From assembly GCA_024743115.1 (NCBI GenBank), contig JANSXC010000013.1:62001-126000 (forward strand): a stretch of DNA of 64,000 nucleotides, given 5' to 3'. The stretch is from a bacterium. Lineage in GTDB: Bacteria; Planctomycetota; UBA1135; UBA2386. The position numbers and the translations under genes were made by a program. The notes beneath the pieces are model-generated. The model saw nothing but the letters and a program-made list of their open reading frames with translations, ran no database searches and was not told the DNA's origin. Positions 51,759-60,495 of this stretch are shown in pieces. The first letter of the stretch is position 1. Each line of letters begins with the position of its first letter.

Positions 51759-52058
51759 CTATTCGAGCGCATCACCCAGAACTTCGACCCGACCGCGTGC
51801 GACTCTCGCAGAACACGCGAGGCGGCAATCGTCCCCGACGCCCATGCGAGCGAGGGTTCCCCGTTCGTGGTCCTCCGGCACCTCGAGCGCGTCCGCGGGG
51901 TCGATCGCCAACCGCACCGCGTCCGTGCCACACATCCCGCGCGTACAGCCCGTCAGCAATTCGACGCCCGCCATCTCGGCCGCCGCGAGCAGCGTCGTGC
52001 CGGGCTGCACGAATACCGTCTTGTCGGCCTCACGGAAACTCACCTCGACGAGGTCCAT
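51759..52058 (-). CDS. [2Fe-2S] ferredoxin-like protein with a C-x4-C-x2-D variant
   Basis: The 99-residue protein has the plant-type ferredoxin fold: a first beta-hairpin, then T-G-C-T-R-G-M-C-G-T-D (Cys38, Cys43, Asp46) and later R-L-A-C-S-A-R-V (Cys82). The third cysteine ligand of a normal C-x4-C-x2-C ... C cluster is replaced by aspartate. Cys78 is nearby and could contribute. Asp-ligated clusters are rare but known. It lies 27 bases upstream of the methyltransferase gene and starts 29 bases from the divergent symporter gene. Confidence 0.72.
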   Translation of the reverse strand: MDLVEVSFREADKTVFVQPGTTLLAAAEMAGVELLTGCTRGMCGTDAVRLAIDPADALEVPEDHERGTLARMGVGDDCRLACSARVARGRVEVLGDALE

Positions 52059-52087
52059 ATGGCCGAGATACCGTCGCGCGGCAGCCC

Positions 52088-53899
52088 ATGCAACTTCACG
52101 CTCTCGACTGGACCATCATCGCCGGCTACCTCGTGCTGGCTCTCGCCATCGGCCTGATGTTCCGAAAGCGCGCGGGATCGAACGCGGAGGAGTACTTCGC
52201 GTCGGGCCGCAGCCTGCCATGGTGGATTGCGGGGACGTCGATGGTCGCGACGACGTTCGCGGCGGACACGCCACTCTGGGTCACCGGCAAGGTCGCCCAA
52301 TACGGCGTTGCCGGCAACTGGCTGTGGTGGGCCTTCGCATTCGGCGGAATGCTGACGGTGTTCGTGTTCGCCCGGCTCTGGCGCCGTGCCGAGGTCCTCA
52401 CCGACGTCGAACTCATCGAACTGCGGTACACCGGCGGACCGGCACGTTTCCTGCGCGGTTTCCGCGCGATCTACGTCGCGGTCATCATGCAGTCGCTGAT
52501 CATCGGCTGGGTGACGGTTGCGATGGCTCGCGTGCTCAAGCAAACCGTGTTGTTCGATCCGAACAACGGCGACTCGGGACTCACGGACGGCTGGATCATC
52601 GGCCTCCTGCTCGCGATCACGGGAGTCTACTCGGTGCTCGCCGGCATGTGGGGAGTGGTGGTCGCCGACATGGTCCAGTTCGTATTGGCGATGGTCGGCT
52701 GCACGGTCTTCGCAATCATCGCGGTCGATCACGTCGGCGGCACCGCGGAGCTCCAGAACAAGGTGAACGCGAACTTCGGATCGACCGAAGCGTTCAGCCT
52801 GCTGCCGGACTTCAGCGCAGCGGATCCATGGATGCCGGTCAGCGTGTTCCTCGCGCTGGTGTTCTGCCAGTGGTGGGCGAGCTGGTATCCCGGCGCCGAG
52901 CCCGGCGGCGGCGGTTACATCGTGCAGCGCATGGCATCGTGCAAGGACGAGAAGCACGCGGTGAAGGCGACGCTGTTCTTCCAGCTGATGCACTACTGCG
53001 TGCGGCCGTGGCCGTGGATCCTCGTGGCGTTCGCGGCCCTCGCACTACACCCCGAAGTTCGCGAGTGGGCCACAGCCGAGAACCCGGCTGGCAACCCGGA
53101 AGACGCCTACCCCGCCCTCATTCGCGAACTGGCGCCGATCGGACTACGCGGCCTGCTGCTCGTCACGTTTGCGGCCGCGGCGATGTCGACGATCAGCACG
53201 CAGATGAACCTCGGCGCGAGCTACCTGGTCACCGACGTCTACAAGCGCTTCGTCAACCCGTCGGCGGACGACCGCACGATGGTACGGGCTTCGAAGTTCG
53301 CCTCGGTTCTGATCCTCGTGCTCGGCGGCGGCGTCAGCTTCTTCCTGATCTACAGCGGAGCGAAGATCGACGACGCGTGGCAGCTGTTACTGGCACTCGG
53401 TGCCGGCGTCGGTGCCGTGTTCATCCTGCGATGGTTCTGGTGGCGCATCAACGCATGGAGCGAGATCGCGGCCATGATCGGCTCGATCGCGTTCTATGTG
53501 CTTGTGACGCGGTGGGAGCCAACCGCGGACCTGCCCACCGAGTTCCGCAGCCTGATCGTCGCGCTGTTGACGCTGGTGCTCTGGTTGGCCGTCACGTTCG
53601 TGACACGACCCGAGTCGCAGGATCATCTCGTCGCGTTCTACCGCAAGGTGCGACCTGACGGTCCGGGCTGGGGCCCGGTGGCACGCGACGCCAGCGAAGT
53701 CCGTCCCGACGGCCAGCTCGGGCGCGGCATCCTCTGTGCGATCCTCGGCACCGCGACGATCTGGCTCACGCTGCCCGGCATCGGCGCGGTGATCTTCGGC
53801 GAGACGACGACCGCAATCGGGTGCCTTGGTGGCGCTGTCGTCTCCGGCGGCCTGATGTTCTTCGTGTTCAGCCGCTCGCCGGCGATGTCGCGGACGTAG
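52088..53899 (+). CDS. Sodium:solute symporter (SSS family)
   Basis: The 603-residue protein has about 13-14 TM helices starting with LDWTIIAGYLVLALAIGLMF. It has the family blocks EEYFASGRSLPWWIAGTSMVATTFAADTPLWVTG and VTDVELIELRYTGGPARFLRGFRAIYVAVIM, and a conserved Na+-binding region around AAAAMSTISTQMNLGASYLVTD. The substrate is not predictable. The long shadow frame beginning at 51797 has no ribosome-binding site; the ATG at 52088 fits the usual N-terminus. Confidence 0.9.
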   Translation: MQLHALDWTIIAGYLVLALAIGLMFRKRAGSNAEEYFASGRSLPWWIAGTSMVATTFAADTPLWVTGKVAQYGVAGNWLWWAFAFGGMLTVFVFARLWRRAEVLTDVELIELRYTGGPARFLRGFRAIYVAVIMQSLIIGWVTVAMARVLKQTVLFDPNNGDSGLTDGWIIGLLLAITGVYSVLAGMWGVVVADMVQFVLAMVGCTVFAIIAVDHVGGTAELQNKVNANFGSTEAFSLLPDFSAADPWMPVSVFLALVFCQWWASWYPGAEPGGGGYIVQRMASCKDEKHAVKATLFFQLMHYCVRPWPWILVAFAALALHPEVREWATAENPAGNPEDAYPALIRELAPIGLRGLLLVTFAAAAMSTISTQMNLGASYLVTDVYKRFVNPSADDRTMVRASKFASVLILVLGGGVSFFLIYSGAKIDDAWQLLLALGAGVGAVFILRWFWWRINAWSEIAAMIGSIAFYVLVTRWEPTADLPTEFRSLIVALLTLVLWLAVTFVTRPESQDHLVAFYRKVRPDGPGWGPVARDASEVRPDGQLGRGILCAILGTATIWLTLPGIGAVIFGETTTAIGCLGGAVVSGGLMFFVFSRSPAMSRT

Positions 53900-53917
53900 C
53901 GCGACTCGGCGAACGGG

Positions 53918-55915
53918 CTACCAGACCTTCTGCTTCACGGCGACGCCACGAGCGCGCAGCAGGTCGAGGAGCTCGGCCGGTATTCCTCGGGCGGCCGAAA
54001 CGTCGAGATACCGCAGCCCCTCGGCCCAACGCAGCGCATCCGCGCCGGCCGAGCCGATCTGGTGGCAGCCCCAGAGTGAGAGCTCGCGCAGCGTCGGCGC
54101 GGTCACGAGACCGTCGAGCCGTGTCAGGCGAGTCACGGCGTTGGCATTCAACGAAACCAGGCGCGGAAAGCGATCTCGCACGACGTCGTTGAGTCGGTCG
54201 TCGATCGCCTCGCAGCCACCCAACCCGAGATGCTCGATCCCTCTCGGCAGTTTTGCGAGACCCGCCGCCGTGATTTCCGTGTTGCGCGCCAGATCGAGAT
54301 GACGCAGGTGCCGAAGCCGACCGATCGAGGCCAAGGCCTGATCCGTGATCCAGGCGAAGGTCAACTCGAACCGGCGAAGCTCCGGCAAACCAGTAACGAT
54401 CTGCTCGACCACACCGTCGTCCACGAGGCGCACACGATTCTCCGCCGCCCTACGAACCGCCGCCGCAGCGGCATCTTCTTCCGGAGAGAGCTGGCGCTTG
54501 CTGTCGTTGCGCCAGCTGTCGACTCCGAGCTGGCGCAGCCGCAGGTCACGGAGGCCCCGCACATGGCTGAGCTCTTCGTAGTCGTTGCCCGCGAGCTGGA
54601 CGCACGCTGTCAAGGTGAGAGCCTCGAGGCGCTCGCAGTGCGCGAGCGCCACGAGTCCCGCACGCGAGAAGCCATGGTTGCGCTCGAGGCGCAGGCTACG
54701 CAGCGCGGGCAGGAACGGCAGCCGCGCCATTCCGGCATCGCTCGTGTCGATCGCAATCAACGCGAGTTCGCGGAGAGCAGGCAGGCGCTCGAGGTGACGC
54801 AGCCCGCTCCCCGTCACGCCGACGGTGCCGGCCAACTCGAGCGTTTCGAGGCGGCCGAGCGGCACGAGTTGCGCGAGGCCGGCGTCACTGATCGACGCGC
54901 GATTCGACTCATCGGTCGCGGGGTGATACTCCGCCTCGCGATCGGCGATCGTAGCATCACGGGCTTGCCGCCCAGAACGCAACCGCAAGTGACGCAGCTC
55001 TCCGAGGCGCGCCAAGGCGCCGATCGCATCATCGCGCAAGTTGAGTCCATCGACCGCGAGCGTGTCCGATGGCAACGCCGCAATGTCCACGATTGACCGC
55101 ACCACGACGAACGGGATCGGCGCCGCCCGCTGCACCCGACGTTCACGGAGCCGAGCTTCGAAACGTTCCCGCAGCTCCGCGGCGACCGACTGCAGTGGGT
55201 GGCCCGCATCAGCAAATAGCAGCGCGATGCCAGCCGCTGCGAGGCGCTCCAGATGATGCTTCGCGAGCCACGGCTGCGCGCCGAACCGGACCTCGCAAAG
55301 CCGACGATGCTTGCTGATCTCGCGCACGACGCGCTCGGGTACGTTGGGGCAATTCACGAGGTCGAGGTGACGCAGATGTCGCAGCCACATGGCCCGGAAC
55401 ACCGTCGCCCCTTCGACCTCTGTCCCCCGCAATCGCAGCATGCGAACGTACGGACAGCGCTTCTGAAGCCGGTCAATGCCATCGAAGCCGAACCCGACGA
55501 GTTCGACACCGAGCACGTTCTGCGGCAGCTCGCTCAACTCCGCCAACGTACGGACGATCGTCACCGGCACGTTCTGTGGTTCGATCGCGGCCGGATCCTG
55601 CCTGCCCCCCCTGCCAGACTCCGCACCGAACTCCCTGCCGGACTCCTGCCCGGCGCCCGCTTCTGCCCGCCCACCCTGTGAGCCGCGACTGTATCGCACC
55701 CCCACGACCGCCAACGATCCGAGTAGCACGACCGCGGCTGCGAGCCACACGCGCCGACGTGCCGGGCTCTGATCCCGCTGCTCGGTCGATGTGACCTCCT
55801 CGTCGAGCCGCGACATCACCGCAGCCGCGAGATCCGTCGGGGTCCGCCGCTCCGTGAGTTCACCGACACCCCATTCGAGCTGACGCCCGAAGACCTCGTC
55901 GTCCCGATCGCTCAT
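53918..55915 (-). CDS. Membrane-anchored leucine-rich-repeat protein, probable regulator of the ECF sigma factor
   Basis: From the ATG at 55915 the 665-residue protein has a ~54-residue cytoplasmic N-terminus (EFV-like, with E-L-T-E-R-R-T-P-T-D-L), a TM helix at 55-73 (RVWLAAAVVLLGSLAVVGV), a Gly/Gln-rich linker, and an extracytoplasmic array of about a dozen leucine-rich repeats (L-R-H-L-x-L pattern, e.g. LRHLDLARNTEITAAGLAKLP). The gene starts in an ATGA overlap with the upstream ECF sigma gene. This N-in, C-out layout resembles anti-sigma factors, but the short cytoplasmic part lacks a clear ZAS (H-x3-C-x2-C) motif. The LRR array could sense an extracellular signal. Confidence 0.78.
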   Translation of the reverse strand: MSDRDDEVFGRQLEWGVGELTERRTPTDLAAAVMSRLDEEVTSTEQRDQSPARRRVWLAAAVVLLGSLAVVGVRYSRGSQGGRAEAGAGQESGREFGAESGRGGRQDPAAIEPQNVPVTIVRTLAELSELPQNVLGVELVGFGFDGIDRLQKRCPYVRMLRLRGTEVEGATVFRAMWLRHLRHLDLVNCPNVPERVVREISKHRRLCEVRFGAQPWLAKHHLERLAAAGIALLFADAGHPLQSVAAELRERFEARLRERRVQRAAPIPFVVVRSIVDIAALPSDTLAVDGLNLRDDAIGALARLGELRHLRLRSGRQARDATIADREAEYHPATDESNRASISDAGLAQLVPLGRLETLELAGTVGVTGSGLRHLERLPALRELALIAIDTSDAGMARLPFLPALRSLRLERNHGFSRAGLVALAHCERLEALTLTACVQLAGNDYEELSHVRGLRDLRLRQLGVDSWRNDSKRQLSPEEDAAAAAVRRAAENRVRLVDDGVVEQIVTGLPELRRFELTFAWITDQALASIGRLRHLRHLDLARNTEITAAGLAKLPRGIEHLGLGGCEAIDDRLNDVVRDRFPRLVSLNANAVTRLTRLDGLVTAPTLRELSLWGCHQIGSAGADALRWAEGLRYLDVSAARGIPAELLDLLRARGVAVKQKVW

Positions 55916-56472
55916 GACCGCCCTCCGCTCGGCTTTCCGAGTCGACTCTCGATACATGTCCGCAGCGCGGCGCGCGCCCGCTGCAACAGGGTCTTCAACC
56001 CGTTGGTGCTCAGCCCCAGCGCCACCGCGGCCTCGTCACGTTCGCCGCCGTACCACCGCAAGACGGCATCGCGGGCACGGGGCTGCAGCTCGCCGAGACA
56101 ACCGCCGAGGGCATCGAGCCAACGATCCCCGCCGTCCTCGTCGCAAGCCTGCTGCCAACGCTGGTCCGCCAGCTCGATGAGCAGCAGTTCGCGTCGCGAT
56201 CGATCCCGCCGGCGGCGCAAGAAGCGGTGCTTCGCCGTGCTCCGCAAGAACGTGGCAGTCGCCACCACGGCACGATCCTCGAAGTCGTCCCGCCGCCACA
56301 GCACCAGGAACGCCTCCTGTGCCAGGTCATCGGCCTCGTCGCCAGTCGCCCCGAGGGTGCGCAGATAGCGCCACAGCGCCACCTGGTGCTGACGAACCAG
56401 CTGCTCGAAGTAGGCGCGACGATCGGACTCCAAGACGTTCTCAGCGGGCCAGGATACGGCGGCGTTGGTCAC
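55912..56472 (-). CDS. ECF-type RNA polymerase sigma factor
   Basis: The 186-residue protein contains sigma region 2 (DEADDLAQEAFLVLWRRDDFE, about 46-66) and region 4 (LQPRARDAVLRWYGGERDEAAVALGLSTNGLKTLLQRARAALR, about 128-170), with the short linker typical of extracytoplasmic-function sigmas. Region 2.4 and the region 4 helix-turn-helix look intact. It is coupled to the LRR protein gene, a classical sigma/anti-sigma arrangement. Its target promoters are not evident in the window. Confidence 0.9.
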   Translation of the reverse strand: MTNAAVSWPAENVLESDRRAYFEQLVRQHQVALWRYLRTLGATGDEADDLAQEAFLVLWRRDDFEDRAVVATATFLRSTAKHRFLRRRRDRSRRELLLIELADQRWQQACDEDGGDRWLDALGGCLGELQPRARDAVLRWYGGERDEAAVALGLSTNGLKTLLQRARAALRTCIESRLGKPSGGRS

Positions 56473-56549
56473 ACCGCATCATCCCCCGAGCCCACGAGAA
56501 CTATTCACGAACCCGAGAAAACGTTCGGGCCCGCGACTCAGAGCCGCGC

Positions 56550-58436
56550 TCAGGGCTGGATCGTGAGCTTCATCGCGTTCGACACCACGTACGTCACGGG
56601 CGTCGTGACCTGCGGATCGAGCAGCGCCATCTGGTAGCAGAGGCTGATCCCGAGGTAGGCCGGGTTGTTCGGGAACTGCGCGTTGAAGCGGTGGGTGCCG
56701 AGGTTGTCACCGAACGTGAGCGCGATCGGCACCGGGTTGTCGAGGTACGACAGACACTGCTGGCCAAGCAGCGGCGCCAGCACGAGCGGCGTCGAACGCA
56801 ATCGCAGATCGCCCATGATGAATGCGGGCAGGTTCGGCAGACTGCGGATGCAACCGATTTCGAACGTGAGGTTGCCGAGCTGAGGGATCCCGTTCCAGGT
56901 CTCCATCAGGGGCTTGATGCCGTTCGTGTGCGGACACGCATCACCGACCGTCTCGATACCGTCACCGAACGGTCCGGGCATCTCGAGATCACCCACTCCG
57001 ACGAGGCTCGTGAAGTAGGGCCCGAATTGCTGACTGAACGGCGGCAGGTAACCGTTGGGGCCCAGCGGCGCCTCGAAGGGCATCGTCACCTCAGTCGGCT
57101 CGATGACGCCGTTGCCGTTGGCATCGAACATCGAAACGATCGCATCGTTGGAGCCGCCGTTCTCCCAGACGAAGTTGACACTGCCGGACGGCGCAGTCGA
57201 GAACGCCCACGTCTGGCCGCTGAGGCTCGTGACCGTGCTCTGTGACTGGTTCTGGATCTGGATCGGAGCCACGCCGTTGTAGGTCCGCGTCGACAGGTTG
57301 AAGAACAGGTTGATCTCGCCGGAGTCGATCTCCTGATCACCGTCGGCGTCGACCACGCGGTAGATCAGGCCCGAGACCTTGTCGCCGTTGATGTTGTTGT
57401 CGCCCTCGGCATTCGTACGGTAGCTCGATCCGAGGTAGTAGACGTCCTCGCCATTGGGCCCACCGCCCGCCACGACGTCGCAGAAGCGCTGCCAGTTGAC
57501 GCGCGTGGCCGGAGTCGACGCATCCTGAACGTCCCAGTTGGGAAACAGCGACGTCGTCGCACTGCGCGGGTCGTCGAAGTCCGGGTGCATCGGCAGGTCG
57601 TTCAGCGTCGAGCAGTTGAACCAGACCTCCGGCGACGCGGTGCCCGCGTTGTCCGTGAAGCCGTACCAAGCGTTCATCTCCGGCTGCACGGGGTAGGTGT
57701 ATTGCACCGGGTTGGTGTTCGGGATCGGCACGCCGACGATCGACAGACCCTTGGCGAACGCGATGACCTTGCCGCCCGGTAGGACGCGCAACGTGCGCCA
57801 GAAGTCGAGACTGATCGTGACCGGACCGCTGAGGCCCGGAACCGTCAGCCCCATCGAGCTGTCGACGAACATGCTCTGCTCACCCGGATCGCTCGCGTCT
57901 CCGTCACCGTTGGCGTCGACGAGCCGGTGAATGCCGTTCGTGTAACCCTGTGAACTCGGCTGGCCGTTGTCGAGCGCGACGTAGACGCGCGTCTCGGGCG
58001 GGTTCATCGACGTATCACGGTAGACCGCGAGCGAGTCGGGCGAGAACAACGGCCCGCCGGACTGCGAACCACCGAAGCGGAAGAACACCGTCGCTTCGGA
58101 CGGGTCGATCTCGCCGTTGTGGTTGCTGTCCTCACCGCGAATGACCTGGCCATCCTCGGAATCGCAGAAGTAGAACACCGGGTTGCCGTCTTCCCAGACG
58201 TAGCGACCGTCGACCATGAAGTTGGTGCCCGAAGACGCCTGCGTCGGCAGCGTCGTGCAGAACGCGTGCATCTCGTCGGGAGTGATGATGCCATCGGCGT
58301 TCCGATCCTTGACCCGGGCAACCGGGTAGCTCGAGGCCGGCGGACCACTCGCGTTGCCGAAACCAACCGGAATGACGAAGTCCTGCGCGGTCACAGCCGC
58401 GGCAAGGGCGATCATCGAAATCGAAGTGCGCTGCAT
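56550..58436 (-). CDS. Secreted protein with repeated EF-hand/dockerin-like calcium motifs
   Basis: From the ATG at 58436 (with AGGAG five bases upstream) the 628-residue product has a signal peptide and at least five D-x-N-x-D/N-G-x-I-x-x-x-E/P motifs: DRNADGIITPDE, DSNHNGEIDPSE, DANGDGDASDPGE, DADGDQEIDSGE and DANGNGVIEPTE. These match calcium-binding EF-hand/dockerin loops. The rest is a beta-rich architecture (AYYGFTDNAG style) with a C-terminal domain ending TYVVSNAMKLTIQP. A structural or calcium-dependent adhesive role outside the cell is plausible; no enzyme motif is seen. Confidence 0.8.
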   Translation of the reverse strand: MQRTSISMIALAAAVTAQDFVIPVGFGNASGPPASSYPVARVKDRNADGIITPDEMHAFCTTLPTQASSGTNFMVDGRYVWEDGNPVFYFCDSEDGQVIRGEDSNHNGEIDPSEATVFFRFGGSQSGGPLFSPDSLAVYRDTSMNPPETRVYVALDNGQPSSQGYTNGIHRLVDANGDGDASDPGEQSMFVDSSMGLTVPGLSGPVTISLDFWRTLRVLPGGKVIAFAKGLSIVGVPIPNTNPVQYTYPVQPEMNAWYGFTDNAGTASPEVWFNCSTLNDLPMHPDFDDPRSATTSLFPNWDVQDASTPATRVNWQRFCDVVAGGGPNGEDVYYLGSSYRTNAEGDNNINGDKVSGLIYRVVDADGDQEIDSGEINLFFNLSTRTYNGVAPIQIQNQSQSTVTSLSGQTWAFSTAPSGSVNFVWENGGSNDAIVSMFDANGNGVIEPTEVTMPFEAPLGPNGYLPPFSQQFGPYFTSLVGVGDLEMPGPFGDGIETVGDACPHTNGIKPLMETWNGIPQLGNLTFEIGCIRSLPNLPAFIMGDLRLRSTPLVLAPLLGQQCLSYLDNPVPIALTFGDNLGTHRFNAQFPNNPAYLGISLCYQMALLDPQVTTPVTYVVSNAMKLTIQP

Positions 58437-58562
58437 TCTGCTCCTGGGGGGAAGGGGAGGGAGGCGAACAATTGTGCCCAGCCAGCCGATCGAACCGTTC
58501 GAAAGATCAGGGGAAGATCGGATGGGGTTTCGTTTTTCATGCCCGCCCGGCACGATTCCGCC
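58437..58562. promoter_or_regulatory. Divergent intergenic region
   Basis: A 126-base gap separates the secreted-protein gene from the LmbE-like gene. It contains the polypyrimidine (minus strand) tract near 58441-58465 and the AGGAG ribosome-binding site of the secreted-protein gene. I see no clear promoter hexamers. An in-frame ATG at 58539 could be an alternative start for the LmbE gene. Confidence 0.4.
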
Positions 58563-59258
58563 ATGCCGCTCCGCCCGCCCGCGCCGCCGCCCGAACCCGA
58601 GTGGTTTCGCGACGTTCCGCGCGGCCGCGTGCTCGCGTTCGCGCCCCACCCCGACGACGAAATCGCGGGCCCCGGCGGCTGCCTCACGCTGCACCGCCGC
58701 GGCGGCGATCCGGTGCGTGTGGTCGTGGCATCGACCGGTGCTGCCGGCGATCCCGAGGAACGCTTCGACGTAGCCACCTACGCTGCACGCCGCGAAGCCG
58801 AGTCGCGCGCGGGTCTCGCCGAACTCGGCGTCGACGACGCCGTCTATTGGGGCCTCCCGGACAACTGCGTCCTCAACGACACGGACTACGAACTCGGCTT
58901 CCAGCACGCGACCGCGGCGATCCGCGAGTTCGAACCGACGATCATCTATCTGCCGTGGGAAGCTGAGGGTCACCCCGACCACCACGCGCTGCACCTCGTC
59001 GTCCTCGAAGGCATGCGCCGCGCCGGCTTCACGGGAACCGCATTTGGCTACGAGGTCTGGAACGCGATGATCCCCGACATCGTCGTCGACATCACGGCAG
59101 CCGAAGAGCAGAAGCGACGCGGCATCCGGGCTCACGCTTCGCAGACCGCCTACGTCGACTTCGAGCACACGATCCTCGGGCTCAACGCCTATCGCGCGAT
59201 GGTGCACGCGCGCGGTCGCGGCTACTGCGAAGCCCTCCGCCGAATCTCGAACGGCTGA
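58563..59258 (+). CDS. LmbE/PIG-L family deacetylase
   Basis: The 231-residue protein has the metal-binding A-P-H-P-D-D-E motif near the N-terminus and G-H-P-D-H-H-A later, the H-x-D-D ... H ligands of Zn-dependent N-acetylglucosamine deacetylases (LmbE, PIG-L, MshB, BshB). Such enzymes deacetylate GlcNAc-containing small molecules or glycans. No bacillithiol or mycothiol genes are nearby, so the substrate is open. A start at 58539 would add eight residues and cannot be excluded. Confidence 0.87.
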   Translation: MPLRPPAPPPEPEWFRDVPRGRVLAFAPHPDDEIAGPGGCLTLHRRGGDPVRVVVASTGAAGDPEERFDVATYAARREAESRAGLAELGVDDAVYWGLPDNCVLNDTDYELGFQHATAAIREFEPTIIYLPWEAEGHPDHHALHLVVLEGMRRAGFTGTAFGYEVWNAMIPDIVVDITAAEEQKRRGIRAHASQTAYVDFEHTILGLNAYRAMVHARGRGYCEALRRISNG

Positions 59259-59303
59259 ATCTCGACCGACCGGATCTCGACCGGCGACTAGCCCGAGTAA
59301 CGA

Positions 59304-60356
59304 CTACAAGAACAACCGGTGCCGCTTGAACCGCGACTCGATGCCGTCCTCGGCCTCTACGACGCGCTGTTCGAAGCCACCGCAGTACTCCGCGAGCCGC
59401 TCCTGCATCTGCTGCAGTCCGATCGACAGCGGCGCGTCCGGCTCCGTCGCCACGAGGGGCAGCTGACCGAGGCGGTGCTGCGTCACGCTGCCGTCCTCGA
59501 CGATCTCGCCGAGATACTCGAGCTGCACCCCAACGTGCTGCCGCGCGACCTCGGTGAGCTTGTCGAACGCGAGCCGACCGCGCCCGGGCTCGGGCACGCG
59601 GTTGACGACGACCAGGAAGCGCGCCTTGGGATCGATCTGCGCGACGCACTTCACGACCGCGTAGGCATCGACGAGCGCCGCGATCTCCGGCTGCGTGACG
59701 AGCACGATCCAATCGGCGCAGAGCATCGACAGGATCGTCGCCGGCGCGATTCCCGCGCCGAGGTCGAGGACGAGCGCATCCTCGCGCCCGGCCATCTCGC
59801 CGAGCTCGCGCGCGAAGACGAGCAGCTCCTTGTCGGACATGTTGGCCATGCGCCGCACGCCCGAAGCCCCGGGCAACAGCCGCGGGCCGCATGGCGAGAC
59901 GCAGAGCGCCTGATCGAGCGTGGCCTGACCCTGGACGAGCTGCTGCAGCGTGATGGTCGGTTTGACCCCGAGCAGCAGATGGTCGCATGCCAGACCGAAG
60001 TCGCAATCGATCACGGCCGTGCGCTTGCCCGTGCGGTGGATCAACACGGCGAGCGAAGTGGCCAGGAACGACTTGCCGGTGCCCCCCTTGCCGCTGGCGA
60101 CCGCGATGGTCACACCCTCGCGACGCGGCGGCGCACTGGACCGCAAGCCCTGGAGCAGGCGTCCGAAGAGGCCCCGACCGCGGGGACCGAGGCCGGCTCC
60201 GGCCTCTCGGCCGCCGACCTCACGACGACCAACCTCACCGCCAGGCAATCCCGCCTGGCGCTGAGCCGCCTGCCGGTAAGCCCCTGAACGTGGATCCCGC
60301 TCTCTGGCAGGATCCGTCGCCCCGTAGGCTCCGGCGCCGCGATCTGACCGTTTCAC
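59304..60356 (-). CDS. MinD/FlhG-family ATPase
   Basis: The 350-residue protein has a low-complexity, arginine/glycine-rich N-terminus (1-80) then a deviant Walker A (SGKGGTGKS, 88-96) and DCDFGLACDHLLLG, hallmarks of the MinD/FlhG/ParA P-loop ATPases. The C-terminal tail is long and amphipathic. FlhG-like proteins place flagella or other polar machines; MinD-like proteins place the cell division site. No flagellar genes are in view, so a role in positioning the pilus system or other surface structures is possible. The exact start is uncertain. Confidence 0.85.
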   Translation of the reverse strand: MKRSDRGAGAYGATDPARERDPRSGAYRQAAQRQAGLPGGEVGRREVGGREAGAGLGPRGRGLFGRLLQGLRSSAPPRREGVTIAVASGKGGTGKSFLATSLAVLIHRTGKRTAVIDCDFGLACDHLLLGVKPTITLQQLVQGQATLDQALCVSPCGPRLLPGASGVRRMANMSDKELLVFARELGEMAGREDALVLDLGAGIAPATILSMLCADWIVLVTQPEIAALVDAYAVVKCVAQIDPKARFLVVVNRVPEPGRGRLAFDKLTEVARQHVGVQLEYLGEIVEDGSVTQHRLGQLPLVATEPDAPLSIGLQQMQERLAEYCGGFEQRVVEAEDGIESRFKRHRLFL

Positions 60357-60495
60357 GACGCCGCCAAGTGTCGCCGATCCGGCCCATCATTGCTCGAATC
60401 GAGCCTGCCTTTTTTGCGACGCACTTTTGCAGGTCCGCGGTGCCAGACCAGCCGAGACGCACCGGTGACGCCCCGCAGACCGAACGTGCGCGTCG
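60357..60495. other. Spacer with palindromic and T-rich segments
   Basis: This 139-base gap lies between two minus-strand genes. It contains a short inverted repeat (GCTCG-AAT-CGAGC near 60397) followed by a T6 tract on the plus strand. As both flanking genes read leftward, that is not a standard terminator for either. It may belong to the promoter of the MinD-like gene. Nothing else is evident. Confidence 0.4.

Noticed and set aside
58437..59207. Open frame extending the EF-hand secreted protein gene upstream to 59207
   Set aside because: The extension lies antisense to the LmbE gene, lacks a signal peptide at its start, and the ATG at 58436 has AGGAG and a signal peptide.
59304..60356. The MinD-like ATPase as a flagellar FlhG proper
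   Set aside because: No flagellar genes are present in the window; the P-loop motifs alone do not separate FlhG from MinD or other ParA-like proteins.
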